Origin: Sphingobacteriales bacterium
Lineage (GTDB): Bacteria; Bacteroidota; Bacteroidia; UKL13-3
Direction: 5' to 3'
Assembly (NCBI GenBank): GCA_021298155.1
Contig: JAJTEN010000001.1
Location: 1-64,000, forward strand
Length of the DNA stretch: 64,000 nt
Shown piece by piece: positions 34,859 to 43,359 of this stretch. The translations under genes and the position numbers were made by a program. Position 1 is the first letter of the stretch. Every line of letters begins with the position of its first letter. The notes beneath the pieces were generated by a model, which saw only the letters and a list, made by a program, of their open reading frames with translations, made no database searches and was not told where the DNA came from.

Positions 34859-36736
34859 ATGTTTTTACCCATTCAAATCCTAACCAAGAGATTCATTCTT
34901 GCCCTTGCCATTGCGAGTATTTGCAGGCTATTATTTCTTGTTTTTAATCCGGTTTTATTGGCTTTCCCAAACACACAATTAGCAGAATCCTTTTTTTTTG
35001 GTTTGGCATATGATATCTCTTCCTTGGTATATATTCATGGACTTTTTATTGGATTACATCTTTTGCCATATGCGTTTTTTAATCGCGTTAAAACTCAGCG
35101 TTTCTTATTTTTCTTGTTTATGCTGGGGCAATTTTTATTTTTATTTTTCAACTTTGTAGATATTGGATTGTATCCCATAGTGGGTAGAAGAAGTGGTAGC
35201 GAAATTTTTTCAATGGCCACTGAAACCGAAGGTTTGGTATTACAATATTTATTCGGGTATTGGCACTTATTTGTTTTGCTTTTGGCTTTGGTATATCTCA
35301 ATTACTTTGCCTATCAAAGAATTAAATACCAAACTACCCCTGCGGCAAATGAACCCATTTCATGGCCATCTGCCATATTGCTTCGGGTTGGGGTATTGGT
35401 TTTAGTTTTTATTGGTGGTAGAGGTGGGTTTAAATTAATGCCATTAAATCCTTTTGATGCAGCCAGAAATACGCGTGCCGAACTTATTCCGCTTGTTATA
35501 AATACGCCTTTTAATATGATTATAAGCGCTCAGCATGCAGGATTAAAAGAAAAAAAGTACTTTGAAGATGAGTTACAATTAATTGCAAATTTTAATCCAA
35601 TTAAACAAGTTATTCCAAAGCGAAATGCTGCCCAAAAAAGAAATATAGTTCTCATTATTTTAGAAAGCTTAGGGAAAGAATATATTGGTTTTTATAATCA
35701 TGGTAAGGGTTATACACCATTCTTAGATTCATTAATGAAGCATAGTCAGGTATTTGTGCATGCGTATGCCAATGGTAAAAAATCGATTGAAGGTATTCCT
35801 GCAATTTTATCTGGTATGCCTTCTTTAATGCAGGTTCCATATTTAAGCAGTAATTACCACAGTAATATCATTAGGAGTGCCGGACATTACCTTCAGGAAT
35901 TAGGGTATACTGCTGGGTTTTATCATGGAGGTAAAAATGGTACGATGAGCTTCGATAATTATGTTGCACTGAGCAATAGTGGTGATTATTTTGGTAAAAA
36001 TGAGTATCCTAATCCTTCAGATTTTGATGGGTTTTGGGGTATCTCAGATAGACCTTATTTGCAGTATGTTGCTAAGCAAATTGGGAAATCAAACTTTCCA
36101 TCTTTTACTAGTGTATTTACTTTAACTTCCCATCATCCTTATCAATTACCGAGTTCAGAGCTAGCTCGTTTTAAAGATGGTTCATTGCCAATTCACAAAA
36201 CAATTTCCTATACAGATGATGCATTGAGAGATTTCTTTAAAACTGCCTCTCAACAAGATTGGTTTAATAACACCACCTTTATCATTACTGCAGACCATAG
36301 CGCAGAAAATGAACGGCCATACTATCAAACGCCTACAGGTAAATTTGAAATACCATTGCTTATTTATCGACCCAAAGACGTGTTGCCTGAAATGAAATTA
36401 GAAACTGTTTCGCAAACAGATATTTTGCAACTTATTTTGGAAGAAGCCAATTACACGAAGCCTTTTTTTAGTTTTGGTTCGGGCTTACATGCTGATGGAA
36501 GTGGCTGTGCAATGCAATTTCATGATGGGTATTACCAACTCATTCAATGGCCTTTTGTATTAAATTTTGCGAATGATAAGGCAATTGGCTTTTTCCATTT
36601 GGAGAAGGATTCATTGATGAAAACAAATCAAATTGAAAACGCCTCCTATGCCAACAAAAGGGATAGTTTAACACTAAAAGCAAAAGCAATAATACAAACG
36701 TTTAATACCCGTGTTCTGAACAATACAGCCCATTAA
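34859..36736 (+). CDS. LTA synthase-like membrane phosphotransferase (sulfatase fold)
   Basis: A 625-aa protein: five membrane helices in the first ~190 residues, then an extracytoplasmic alkaline-phosphatase/sulfatase-fold domain. The metal site is visible in IVLIILESLGKE, nucleophile region NGKKSIEGIPAILSGMPSL (Ser in place of Thr of LtaS), HGGKNGTMSFDN, TLTSHHPY and TADHSAEN. Relatives transfer phosphoglycerol or phosphoethanolamine to glycans or lipids. Gram-negative Bacteroidota lack lipoteichoic acid, so the acceptor is probably a lipid or polysaccharide. An open-frame TTG start (34844) is less likely than the ATG at 34859. It ends with a 4-base convergent overlap with yjbR. Confidence 0.88.
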   Translation: MFLPIQILTKRFILALAIASICRLLFLVFNPVLLAFPNTQLAESFFFGLAYDISSLVYIHGLFIGLHLLPYAFFNRVKTQRFLFFLFMLGQFLFLFFNFVDIGLYPIVGRRSGSEIFSMATETEGLVLQYLFGYWHLFVLLLALVYLNYFAYQRIKYQTTPAANEPISWPSAILLRVGVLVLVFIGGRGGFKLMPLNPFDAARNTRAELIPLVINTPFNMIISAQHAGLKEKKYFEDELQLIANFNPIKQVIPKRNAAQKRNIVLIILESLGKEYIGFYNHGKGYTPFLDSLMKHSQVFVHAYANGKKSIEGIPAILSGMPSLMQVPYLSSNYHSNIIRSAGHYLQELGYTAGFYHGGKNGTMSFDNYVALSNSGDYFGKNEYPNPSDFDGFWGISDRPYLQYVAKQIGKSNFPSFTSVFTLTSHHPYQLPSSELARFKDGSLPIHKTISYTDDALRDFFKTASQQDWFNNTTFIITADHSAENERPYYQTPTGKFEIPLLIYRPKDVLPEMKLETVSQTDILQLILEEANYTKPFFSFGSGLHADGSGCAMQFHDGYYQLIQWPFVLNFANDKAIGFFHLEKDSLMKTNQIENASYANKRDSLTLKAKAIIQTFNTRVLNNTAH

Positions 36737-37092
36737 TGATTGCTAATTCCTGCTTCTTTTTTAACTTTTTTACTCAGATTATTACAAACCAATTGATAGG
36801 AAATATCAATCAGTTCTATAATTACTGAATGCGGTACATCTGAATGAAAGCTTACAGTATTCCAATGGGTTTTATCCATGTGAAATCCGGGTGTAATTCC
36901 TGAATAGTTGGCCCGTAATTCAATTGATTTTTCTGGAATACATTTTAAATTACAGGCGTTGGGTTGGGCAATACTGATCAAACAAAACATTTTGCCAGCA
37001 ACCTTAAACACTAAGGTGTCATTATCAAATGGGAAGTGCTCACTTACTGCTTGCTTTGAAAGACAGTAATCGCGAAGTTCTTCAATGTTCAT
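36733..37092 (-). CDS. MmcQ/YjbR-family protein
   Basis: A 119-aa protein matching the YjbR fold (double-wing, CyaY-like): MNIEELRDYCLSKQAVSEHFPFDND, TLVFKVAGKMFCLIS, NLKCIPEKSIELRANY and the C-terminal DISYQLVCNNLSKK. Some members bind DNA non-specifically; function is otherwise unknown. Its ATG directly abuts the stop of the upstream PorT-like gene. Confidence 0.9.
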   Translation of the reverse strand: MNIEELRDYCLSKQAVSEHFPFDNDTLVFKVAGKMFCLISIAQPNACNLKCIPEKSIELRANYSGITPGFHMDKTHWNTVSFHSDVPHSVIIELIDISYQLVCNNLSKKVKKEAGISNH

Positions 37093-37704
37093 TTACAGCA
37101 AGCTGTATAGTTTTAAGCCTACTTGTATGGTTACCATTTTATTTTGTAGGGTAGGCGCAATTCCTTTATAACTGAATGCGGATCCCATATCGCTTGTATT
37201 AAAATCATACTTCACATCAAAGCGCAACTTTAATATGTCTAATCCAGCGCCCACTTGGAATCCTGTGGTATGGTCTTTTAAACTTTCTAGTTTAAAGTCA
37301 GCATTATTGGGAATTTCCGTAATTTGTTTCATCAGAAATTGAAAGTTGGGTCCACCATATAAACGAAAAGTTTTTAGAAATCTCCAACCTATTAAAACCG
37401 GTACATCCACATAATTTGCGGTATGACTAAAAGCTTGTAAACCTGCAAGGTCTATTTTGAAATTACTAGCTCTTCGGTTAAAAACTGCTTCAGGTTGAAT
37501 GTATAATCCAAAAGGTGTGCTTAGTCTTAAATAAGCGCCAATATTTATGGTTGTATTTGCCTCAATTTTAGCAGATAAATTTTGTAGGTCTTCAAGCTCA
37601 ATTTTGTCTCTGTTCATTCCGGCTTTAATTCCTAATTCTAGGTTCTGGGCTTGGGTGTTTAAAACACAATAAAATAGGAAAAGGGTGCTAATAATTTTTT
37701 TCAT
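37093..37704 (-). CDS. PorT-like outer-membrane beta-barrel protein
   Basis: A 203-aa exported protein: signal peptide (ending LNTQAQ), LELGIKAGMNRDKIE, then eight-strand small-barrel pattern (GAYLRLSTPFGLYIQPEAVFN, YVDVPVLIGWRF, TGFQVGAGLDIL, RFDVKYDFN, VGLKLYSLL), as in the OMP_b-brl_2/PorT family. PorT itself belongs to the T9SS locus, but this broad family also has many unrelated members, so I do not call it PorT. A TAnnTTTG match (TAACTTTG, 37733-37726) lies 22 bases before the ATG. Confidence 0.8.
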   Translation of the reverse strand: MKKIISTLFLFYCVLNTQAQNLELGIKAGMNRDKIELEDLQNLSAKIEANTTINIGAYLRLSTPFGLYIQPEAVFNRRASNFKIDLAGLQAFSHTANYVDVPVLIGWRFLKTFRLYGGPNFQFLMKQITEIPNNADFKLESLKDHTTGFQVGAGLDILKLRFDVKYDFNTSDMGSAFSYKGIAPTLQNKMVTIQVGLKLYSLL

Positions 37705-37748
37705 GTTTCAAGTATTTACTAGTATCAAAGTTAATGAAATTTCTGGCA

Positions 37749-37778
37749 AAAAAAATCTGGCTGTAAGCCAGATTTTTT
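37749..37778 (-). terminator. Terminator after the DPP III gene
   Basis: An 11-12 bp stem (AAAAATCTGGC paired with GCCAGATTTTT, loop of about 5 bases) just past the stop at 37785, with T-runs on both sides. It may also act on transcripts of the other strand. Confidence 0.85.
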
Positions 37779-37784
37779 CTTTTC

Positions 37785-39842
37785 TTAATTTTTATTGGGC
37801 AAAAAACTATATTTTTTACTACGCTCTAATTGGTCTTTCAACCAGTTGTCTGGGTAGCTAACTTTTACATCTACTATTTTATTGTTTTCCATTACCGGAG
37901 TTAACACAGGTTGAATAAATCCTTTGTAGGGGGCAACATTTAATTTTTCAAAGCGTTCTTTTACTTCCTTCAAAAGAGTTTGGTCAACTTTTACTCCATA
38001 ATTTTCTACCAGAGCTTGTCCAGCAGCAAAATCACCCTCAGATTTTATGCGTTGAATTTCACGTAATAATTCTCCAAAAAGTTCACGTAAGCGTTCGTAG
38101 TTATTCACTTTTACATAGGTTTTTCCGTTTTCTTTAAAAAAGCTAATTACATTTTCGCTTTTGCCTTTTTCATAGGCCCACATTGCATTTAATTGGCGAT
38201 TGCGCATGTGTGCTTCTTCTAAGTTTTCGCCAATATTTAGACGGGTTAATTGTGTAATTAAACCATTGCGGATGTACCCATCATATTCGGTTTTCCCTAC
38301 TTCTAAACTTGGCATAATTCCCATTTCAACCAATTTTGGATCATATACATAATACAAGGCTACTAAATCGGCTCGCGCTTCTTCTAAGGTGCTTGCATAA
38401 TTTTTTAATGTTTGATCTGGGTCGCCTATACCGGGATTTATTATACCAGAAGCGTGTCCAATCACCTCATGCATATCGGTATGTAAGTCGCCCGCCAATG
38501 CGCCATATTTTTCATTTCTAGAAATTTCTTCTGCAGAAATGCAGAATTCTTTCATCATCGGACTTTTAGCGCCAACTATGTTGTAAGCATGCACAATATT
38601 ACCTAATGAAACAGATTTTGACCCATGCTCTTGTCTGATCCAATTTGCGTTTGGCAAGTTAATGCCAATAGGTGTGCTTGGTGAGCTTGCGCCTGCTTCT
38701 TGGATTACGGTTATAACTTTTGCAGTTATCCCTTTCACACTTGCTTTTTTGTGTTCTGGTAAAATAGGGGAATGGTCTTCAAACCACTGCGCTTCTTTCG
38801 CAATAGCAGCAATCCTTTTGGTAGCTTCCATGTCTTTGATGCTTACCACCGATTCAAATGAGGCTCTTTTGCCAATGGCATCATCATATACTTCAATAAA
38901 TCCATTAACAACATCTATTCTGCTTTCAGTATCATTTACCCAAGCAATATTATACTCGTCCCAAATTTTAAGGTCACCAGTTTTGTAGTATTGAACCAAA
39001 AGTGTTAAAGCTTTTTTCTGTTTATCGTTTTCGGCAACGGTTACTGCTTTTTCTAACCAATACACAATTTTTTCTATGGCTGGTCCGTACATGCTACCCA
39101 CTTTCCAAACCATTTCTTTTAATTGTCCATCTACTTTTATTAACTTGCTATTTAATCCCCAAGAGATGGGTTTTCTATCGCTGGTATCAATGCGTGCAGC
39201 ATAAAAGGCTTCAACTTCTTTGGCTGTTACACCTTCATAAAAATTATTGGCAGAAGATGCAACATTATCGATATCCGAAGCTAGGTTTACAATTTTAGCA
39301 TCAAAGTTTGGATCAAATACAATCTTGTGGATGTTATTCAAGAATTGATCAACGGTTATGCCCTCTAGCGGCAGTAAATTTGCATCTGATGCCTTAACAA
39401 GTGCTGCGAAATAGGCAGGACTACAAGCTAAAGTGAATTTAATATTTGAATAATGGTGGTGAATACCATTAGAGAAAAACACCCTTTTGGCATAGGTTTC
39501 AAATTGATTCCATTCGTTTCCGCTTCGCTCTCCTGTGTAGCTATTTAAAATAGCCTCCAAGGTTCTTCTTATGGTTAAGTTGTGTTTGTATTTTTGGTCA
39601 TAATAAATGTCTCTGCCACAATTGGCTGCTTCTGAGAGATAATAGGCCAATTCTTTTTGCTGTGGGGTTAACGCTTCAAAGCCAGGAATTTGATAGCGTA
39701 ATACTTGCAGGTCTGCAAAATTATCGCAGTTCACTTCAAAGGTGTCTTCCTCCTGTGCCATGCTTTTATTGTCGCTTTTACAGGCAGCAAATGCGAGCAT
39801 AGTGCCCATAGTTCCGTAAATCATCATTTTCTTAACATTCAT
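37785..39842 (-). CDS. Dipeptidyl-peptidase III (M49) lipoprotein
   Basis: A 685-aa metallopeptidase with a lipoprotein signal (lipobox LAFAAC, Cys21). The M49-specific zinc motif HEVIGH is at 458-463 and the second motif EEARAD at 487-492, both intact. M49 enzymes cut dipeptides from the N-terminus of short peptides. Here the lipid anchor puts it in the periplasm or outer membrane, suggesting a part in peptide feeding. It is monocistronic: its own promoter at 39863-39893 and terminator at 37749-37778. Confidence 0.93.
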   Translation of the reverse strand: MNVKKMMIYGTMGTMLAFAACKSDNKSMAQEEDTFEVNCDNFADLQVLRYQIPGFEALTPQQKELAYYLSEAANCGRDIYYDQKYKHNLTIRRTLEAILNSYTGERSGNEWNQFETYAKRVFFSNGIHHHYSNIKFTLACSPAYFAALVKASDANLLPLEGITVDQFLNNIHKIVFDPNFDAKIVNLASDIDNVASSANNFYEGVTAKEVEAFYAARIDTSDRKPISWGLNSKLIKVDGQLKEMVWKVGSMYGPAIEKIVYWLEKAVTVAENDKQKKALTLLVQYYKTGDLKIWDEYNIAWVNDTESRIDVVNGFIEVYDDAIGKRASFESVVSIKDMEATKRIAAIAKEAQWFEDHSPILPEHKKASVKGITAKVITVIQEAGASSPSTPIGINLPNANWIRQEHGSKSVSLGNIVHAYNIVGAKSPMMKEFCISAEEISRNEKYGALAGDLHTDMHEVIGHASGIINPGIGDPDQTLKNYASTLEEARADLVALYYVYDPKLVEMGIMPSLEVGKTEYDGYIRNGLITQLTRLNIGENLEEAHMRNRQLNAMWAYEKGKSENVISFFKENGKTYVKVNNYERLRELFGELLREIQRIKSEGDFAAGQALVENYGVKVDQTLLKEVKERFEKLNVAPYKGFIQPVLTPVMENNKIVDVKVSYPDNWLKDQLERSKKYSFLPNKN

Positions 39843-39862
39843 TATCTAGCAATTTTATGGTG

Positions 39863-39893
39863 CAAATATATTGATTATGACTGGTTATTTAAA
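39863..39893 (-). promoter_or_regulatory. Candidate promoter of the DPP III gene
   Basis: On the minus strand, TTTA (39893-39890), 19 bases, TATATTTG (39870-39863), the -7 box a full match. RNA would start near 39857, about 15 bases before the ATG at 39842. Confidence 0.5.
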
Positions 39894-40667
39894 TTTTTCC
39901 ATTGCTCCTAATCCAAATAGCGCAAAATCATATTTAACAGGGTCTTTTGGGTCTAATTGTCTAAGTAGGTAATCTAGTTCTTGAACTGCTTTGGCATCGT
40001 CTTGTTTTCTCATGAGTAAGCCAAGTTTTCTAGCCATATTTCCACTATGTACATCAAGTGGTATGCTTAGTTGAGCCATATTTAATTCAGTATTCCAGAT
40101 TCCAAAATCTACGCCTCTTTGATCTTTTCTAACAAACCAGCGAAGCATCATATTCATTCTTTTGGCAGCTGAGCCTTTCATTGGATCGGAGATGTGTTTT
40201 TGCGTTCTAATGGGGTGAGGTATTTCAAAAAACAATGCTTTAAATTTACTTATGGCTGGTTGTAGTGTATTGGCTTGTGCATGTCGACTAAAAATTTCTT
40301 CCATGCCTCCATGTGTGGTGTAAATATGTTGTAGGCCTTTTATAAAATAAGCGAAGTCTATCCCGTTAAAGGTTCTATGCACAAATGAATGCAAGCGGAG
40401 AAGGTTTTTGGGTTTGTGAGAAAGTACAAAATCGTAGGGGGATTCACCCAATAAATCCAGCATTTTATGTCCGTTTTGCACAATCATTTTTCGGTTGCCC
40501 CAAGCAATACTTGCCGCTAAAAAACCCGCGATTTCAATATCTTCTTTTTGGCTAAATCTATGCGGAATACTGATAGGGTCGGGTTCTATAAAACTACTTC
40601 TATTGTAAAGATCTACCCTCTCCTCTAAAAATGCTTTTACTTCATCATCTATATAATTTACTGGCAT
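39885..40667 (-). CDS. TIGR02757/DUF2400 family protein
   Basis: A 260-aa soluble alpha-helical protein: IEIAGFLAASIAWGNRKMIVQ, LHSFVHRTFNGIDFAYFI, AAKRMNMMLRWFVRKDQRGVDFGIW, and SIPLDVHSGNMARKLGL are the conserved blocks of TIGR02757 (DUF2400). The HhH-like layout hints at relation to DNA glycosylase folds, but no activity is known to me. It is 11 bases downstream of the small membrane protein gene and ends within the DPP III promoter region. Confidence 0.88.
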   Translation of the reverse strand: MPVNYIDDEVKAFLEERVDLYNRSSFIEPDPISIPHRFSQKEDIEIAGFLAASIAWGNRKMIVQNGHKMLDLLGESPYDFVLSHKPKNLLRLHSFVHRTFNGIDFAYFIKGLQHIYTTHGGMEEIFSRHAQANTLQPAISKFKALFFEIPHPIRTQKHISDPMKGSAAKRMNMMLRWFVRKDQRGVDFGIWNTELNMAQLSIPLDVHSGNMARKLGLLMRKQDDAKAVQELDYLLRQLDPKDPVKYDFALFGLGAMEKFK

Positions 40668-40678
40668 GTAGAAGGGAT

Positions 40679-40924
40679 TTACAAAAGTTTATAAATCTCT
40701 CTTACTTTATTAATAACATGTAAAAGCAATAATGCAGGCCAAATAAGGGCGCTTTGACTGTTATAATTAATGGTTATAATACTCACTAAAACCCCAATAT
40801 TAAAGGTGGCAACAACCACATAAATGAGTTGGAAACGAAGATTGTCTGATTTGCTAAATGAAAGTGCTGCAAACACGAGGAGTAAAAGTACTGAAATGAT
40901 GGCAACAATGTAGGCAATATTCAT
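40679..40924 (-). CDS. Small membrane protein of unknown function
   Basis: An 81-aa protein with two to three membrane helices (about 4-24, 33-52, 59-72), a short polar loop (SKSDNLRFQ) and basic tail (NKVREIYKLL). A TAnnTTTG match (TAACTTTG, 40969-40962) sits 38 bases before the ATG on this strand, supporting expression. It probably shares a transcript with the TIGR02757 gene. I recognise no family. Confidence 0.65.
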   Translation of the reverse strand: MNIAYIVAIISVLLLLVFAALSFSKSDNLRFQLIYVVVATFNIGVLVSIITINYNSQSALIWPALLLLHVINKVREIYKLL

Positions 40925-41046
40925 GGTGTTGATTAGCGGGTTATAATTTTAATTGTGCGAACAAAGTTAAAAAATTGCAAACTTTTCAATTTATTAAATA
41001 TTTTGTGCCCAATCTCAAAATTTATTACCTTAAAATAAAGTTTTTC

Positions 41047-42507
41047 ATGAATTATACCGTTTATATGGCAGATACTACAGATCATTTTGTAGGATTGCAG
41101 GCTAAAATAAATACGCAAGGAGAAAAATTAATTCAATTACAATTGCCCGCTTGGCGGCCGGGTAGATATGAGTTAGGTAATTTTGCTAAGCATATTCGTA
41201 AGTTAAAAATTACTGGCGATACTGGTGATCAATTAGATTTTTATAAGTTAAGTAAAGATTGTTGGGAAGTAAATTGTTTGAACCAAGATGTTATTACACT
41301 TTCCTATGAATATTTTGCCAATCAGCCTGATGCTGGCGCCTGTTTTATAAATGAAAATTTACTCTATCTAAACCCCGTGCATTGCTTTATGTATGTTGTA
41401 GGAAGAGCCAATGAAACTTTTACAATTTCCCTTGATATTCCCGATCATTGGAGAATTGCCTGTCAGCTACCTCAATACGAGAAAAAATTATTGGCAAATA
41501 GTTTTGATACCTTAGCAGATAGTCCGCTTTTTGCCTCTCCAAACCTAATACACCATTCATTCGGTTTGAACCAATCTACAATACATTTTTGGTTTGAGGG
41601 AGGTGTGGTACCCGATATGCAATTATTAGAAGAGCATACCAGAAAATATGCCTTGGCTCAGACCGAAATATTTGGAGAATTACCCTTAATAGATTACCAC
41701 TTTTTATACTTGATTTTACCAAGTAAATTTAGGCATGGAGTAGAGCATGCTGATTCTACTGTTATTGCTATGGGTCCGGCTTCGGAGCTTGTAGAGAAGA
41801 GTTTTTACAACGACTTTTTAGCTATCAGTTCGCATGAGTTGTTTCATTTATGGAATATAAAACGCATGCGACCAGCAGAAATGTTGCCTTATGATTTTAC
41901 CAAAGAGAATTATTCTAGATTAGGATATATTTATGAAGGGATAACAACCTATTATGGTGATTTAATGTTGTTGAGAAGCGGAGTATGGGATTTAAATACT
42001 TATTTCTCTAGCTTGTGTGGTGATTTGGATAGACATTTAAACAACGAAGGAAGATTTAATTATTCGTTGGCAGAATCTAGTTTTGATACTTGGTTGGATG
42101 GTTATGTTCAAGGAGTAAAAGGTAGAAAGGTTTCTATTTATATGGAAGGTTTGGTTGCTGCATGGATTGCCGACGTAAAGATATTGGTTCAAACTAAAGG
42201 AAAATACAGATTAGACGAGGTAATGAAGCGATTGTATGAGCAGTCGTACAAATCTGGAAGAGGATATACCCAAGAAATGTATAAAAATACTCTTGAAAGC
42301 GTAGCTGGAATCTCATTCGAAAATTATTTTACGGAGTTAATTGATGGAAAGGGAAATTGGGATAAATATATTGCTGAGACACTTGAATATATTGGATTAG
42401 AATTGATTGTGCAAAAAGATGAATTGGGTAACTTGCTAAGCCGATTGGTAAAAAAACAGCAAATGTCAAATTCTCAGGCCGAGATATTTGATTTTTGGAT
42501 TAAATAG
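41047..42507 (+). CDS. M61 family (glycyl aminopeptidase-like) metallopeptidase
   Basis: A 486-aa cytoplasmic peptidase. The N-terminal beta domain has the family signature LQLPAWRPGRYELGNFAKHI; the catalytic domain has HExxH as His263-Glu264-His267 (SSHELFHLWNIKRMRP), then GFIYEG-like GYIYEGITTYY. Many M61 proteins carry a C-terminal PDZ; here the protein ends soon after the peptidase domain, so it is the PDZ-less form. The open frame extends upstream to 40975, but the ATG at 41047 (MNYTVYMADTTDH) is the family start. Monocistronic, ahead of the Crp/Fnr gene. Confidence 0.9.
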   Translation: MNYTVYMADTTDHFVGLQAKINTQGEKLIQLQLPAWRPGRYELGNFAKHIRKLKITGDTGDQLDFYKLSKDCWEVNCLNQDVITLSYEYFANQPDAGACFINENLLYLNPVHCFMYVVGRANETFTISLDIPDHWRIACQLPQYEKKLLANSFDTLADSPLFASPNLIHHSFGLNQSTIHFWFEGGVVPDMQLLEEHTRKYALAQTEIFGELPLIDYHFLYLILPSKFRHGVEHADSTVIAMGPASELVEKSFYNDFLAISSHELFHLWNIKRMRPAEMLPYDFTKENYSRLGYIYEGITTYYGDLMLLRSGVWDLNTYFSSLCGDLDRHLNNEGRFNYSLAESSFDTWLDGYVQGVKGRKVSIYMEGLVAAWIADVKILVQTKGKYRLDEVMKRLYEQSYKSGRGYTQEMYKNTLESVAGISFENYFTELIDGKGNWDKYIAETLEYIGLELIVQKDELGNLLSRLVKKQQMSNSQAEIFDFWIK

Positions 42508-42548
42508 ATTTTATTTGAAATAGAAATCGACCACTCAATTCATTTCAC

Positions 42549-43259
42549 ATGCAGAAGATTTATCTAGATTGTAAAAATTGCGACGTCAAAGCCGTATCTT
42601 TTTTATCGTATTGTACAGACGAAGAAGCAGAGATTGTATCAGCGGCCAAATCTTGTAGTCATTACAATAAAGGTCAATCCATCTTTTATGAAGACAATAT
42701 TCCTCTCGGAATTTATTGTTTAAGCAAAGGCGCTATCAAATTAACGCGCTCAAACAAAGACGGCAAAGAGCAAATCATTCGTTTTGCCAGAGAGGGCGAG
42801 TTCTTGGGATACCGTGCTTTGATTGCAGATGAACCTCTAGTGGCTACAGCAACTTGTATAGAAGATACTGTATGTTGCTTTGTGCCTAAAAATGTATTTT
42901 TAGAGCTTTTAGAAAAGAATGCTCAGATAAACAAACACATGCTTAAATCTTTGTGTCACGATCTTGGAATTGCTGATGAGCGTATCCAAAGTTTGGCACA
43001 GAAAAGTGTAAGGGAGCGTTTAGCAGAAACTTTGTTGTTTTTGCAAAAAACCTTCCAAGATGATAAAACTCAAGATGAAAACTTGATAGCCGTTACGCTT
43101 CCAAGGGAAGATATTGCTAATATTGTTGGTACAGCTACTGAGACTGTTATTAGACTCTTATCTGAGTTTAAATCAGACAAGCTTATCGATATGGAAGGAA
43201 AGAAAATTCGTATCTTAAACCAATCAGCACTCGAGAGAATTTCGCACGCATCTGTCTAG
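42549..43259 (+). CDS. Crp/Fnr-family transcriptional regulator
   Basis: A 236-aa regulator: cyclic-nucleotide-type beta barrel (about 25-140), dimer helix, and winged HTH (LPREDIANIVGTATETVIRLLSEF). The N-terminus has four cysteines (Cys8-x2-Cys11, Cys22, Cys36), and there are others at 57, 103, 109 and 110. FNR uses three N-terminal cysteines plus one central for an oxygen-labile 4Fe-4S cluster, so a similar sensor is possible though spacing differs. It is the first gene of the cbb3 oxidase locus and the best candidate to bind the inverted repeat before ccoNO. Confidence 0.9.
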   Translation: MQKIYLDCKNCDVKAVSFLSYCTDEEAEIVSAAKSCSHYNKGQSIFYEDNIPLGIYCLSKGAIKLTRSNKDGKEQIIRFAREGEFLGYRALIADEPLVATATCIEDTVCCFVPKNVFLELLEKNAQINKHMLKSLCHDLGIADERIQSLAQKSVRERLAETLLFLQKTFQDDKTQDENLIAVTLPREDIANIVGTATETVIRLLSEFKSDKLIDMEGKKIRILNQSALERISHASV

Positions 43260-43274
43260 CTTGTATGTGTATGC

Positions 43275-43288
43275 ATGACTTTAATCAT
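43275..43288. promoter_or_regulatory. Possible Crp/Fnr half-site pair upstream of the usp-ccoI operon
   Basis: ATGA-CTTTAA-TCAT has the same two-half, N6 layout as FNR sites (TTGA-N6-TCAA) with one mismatch in each half. Its centre is about 64 bases before the predicted start (-7 box at 43333). The match to the repeat before ccoNO is weak. Confidence 0.3.
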
Positions 43289-43332
43289 ACTCGGTTTTGA
43301 GATAGGTCATATTTTGTAGAGCCACATAAAAT

Positions 43333-43340
43333 TATTTTTG
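43333..43340 (+). promoter_or_regulatory. Candidate -7 box of the usp-ccoI-ccoS operon
   Basis: TATTTTTG, full TAnnTTTG match, ending 20 bases before the GTG start at 43360. A TTTG (43313-43316) lies only 16 bases upstream, shorter than the usual 19-21, so the -33 element is doubtful. Confidence 0.4.
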
Positions 43341-43359
43341 AAGATAAAATAATTGAGTT

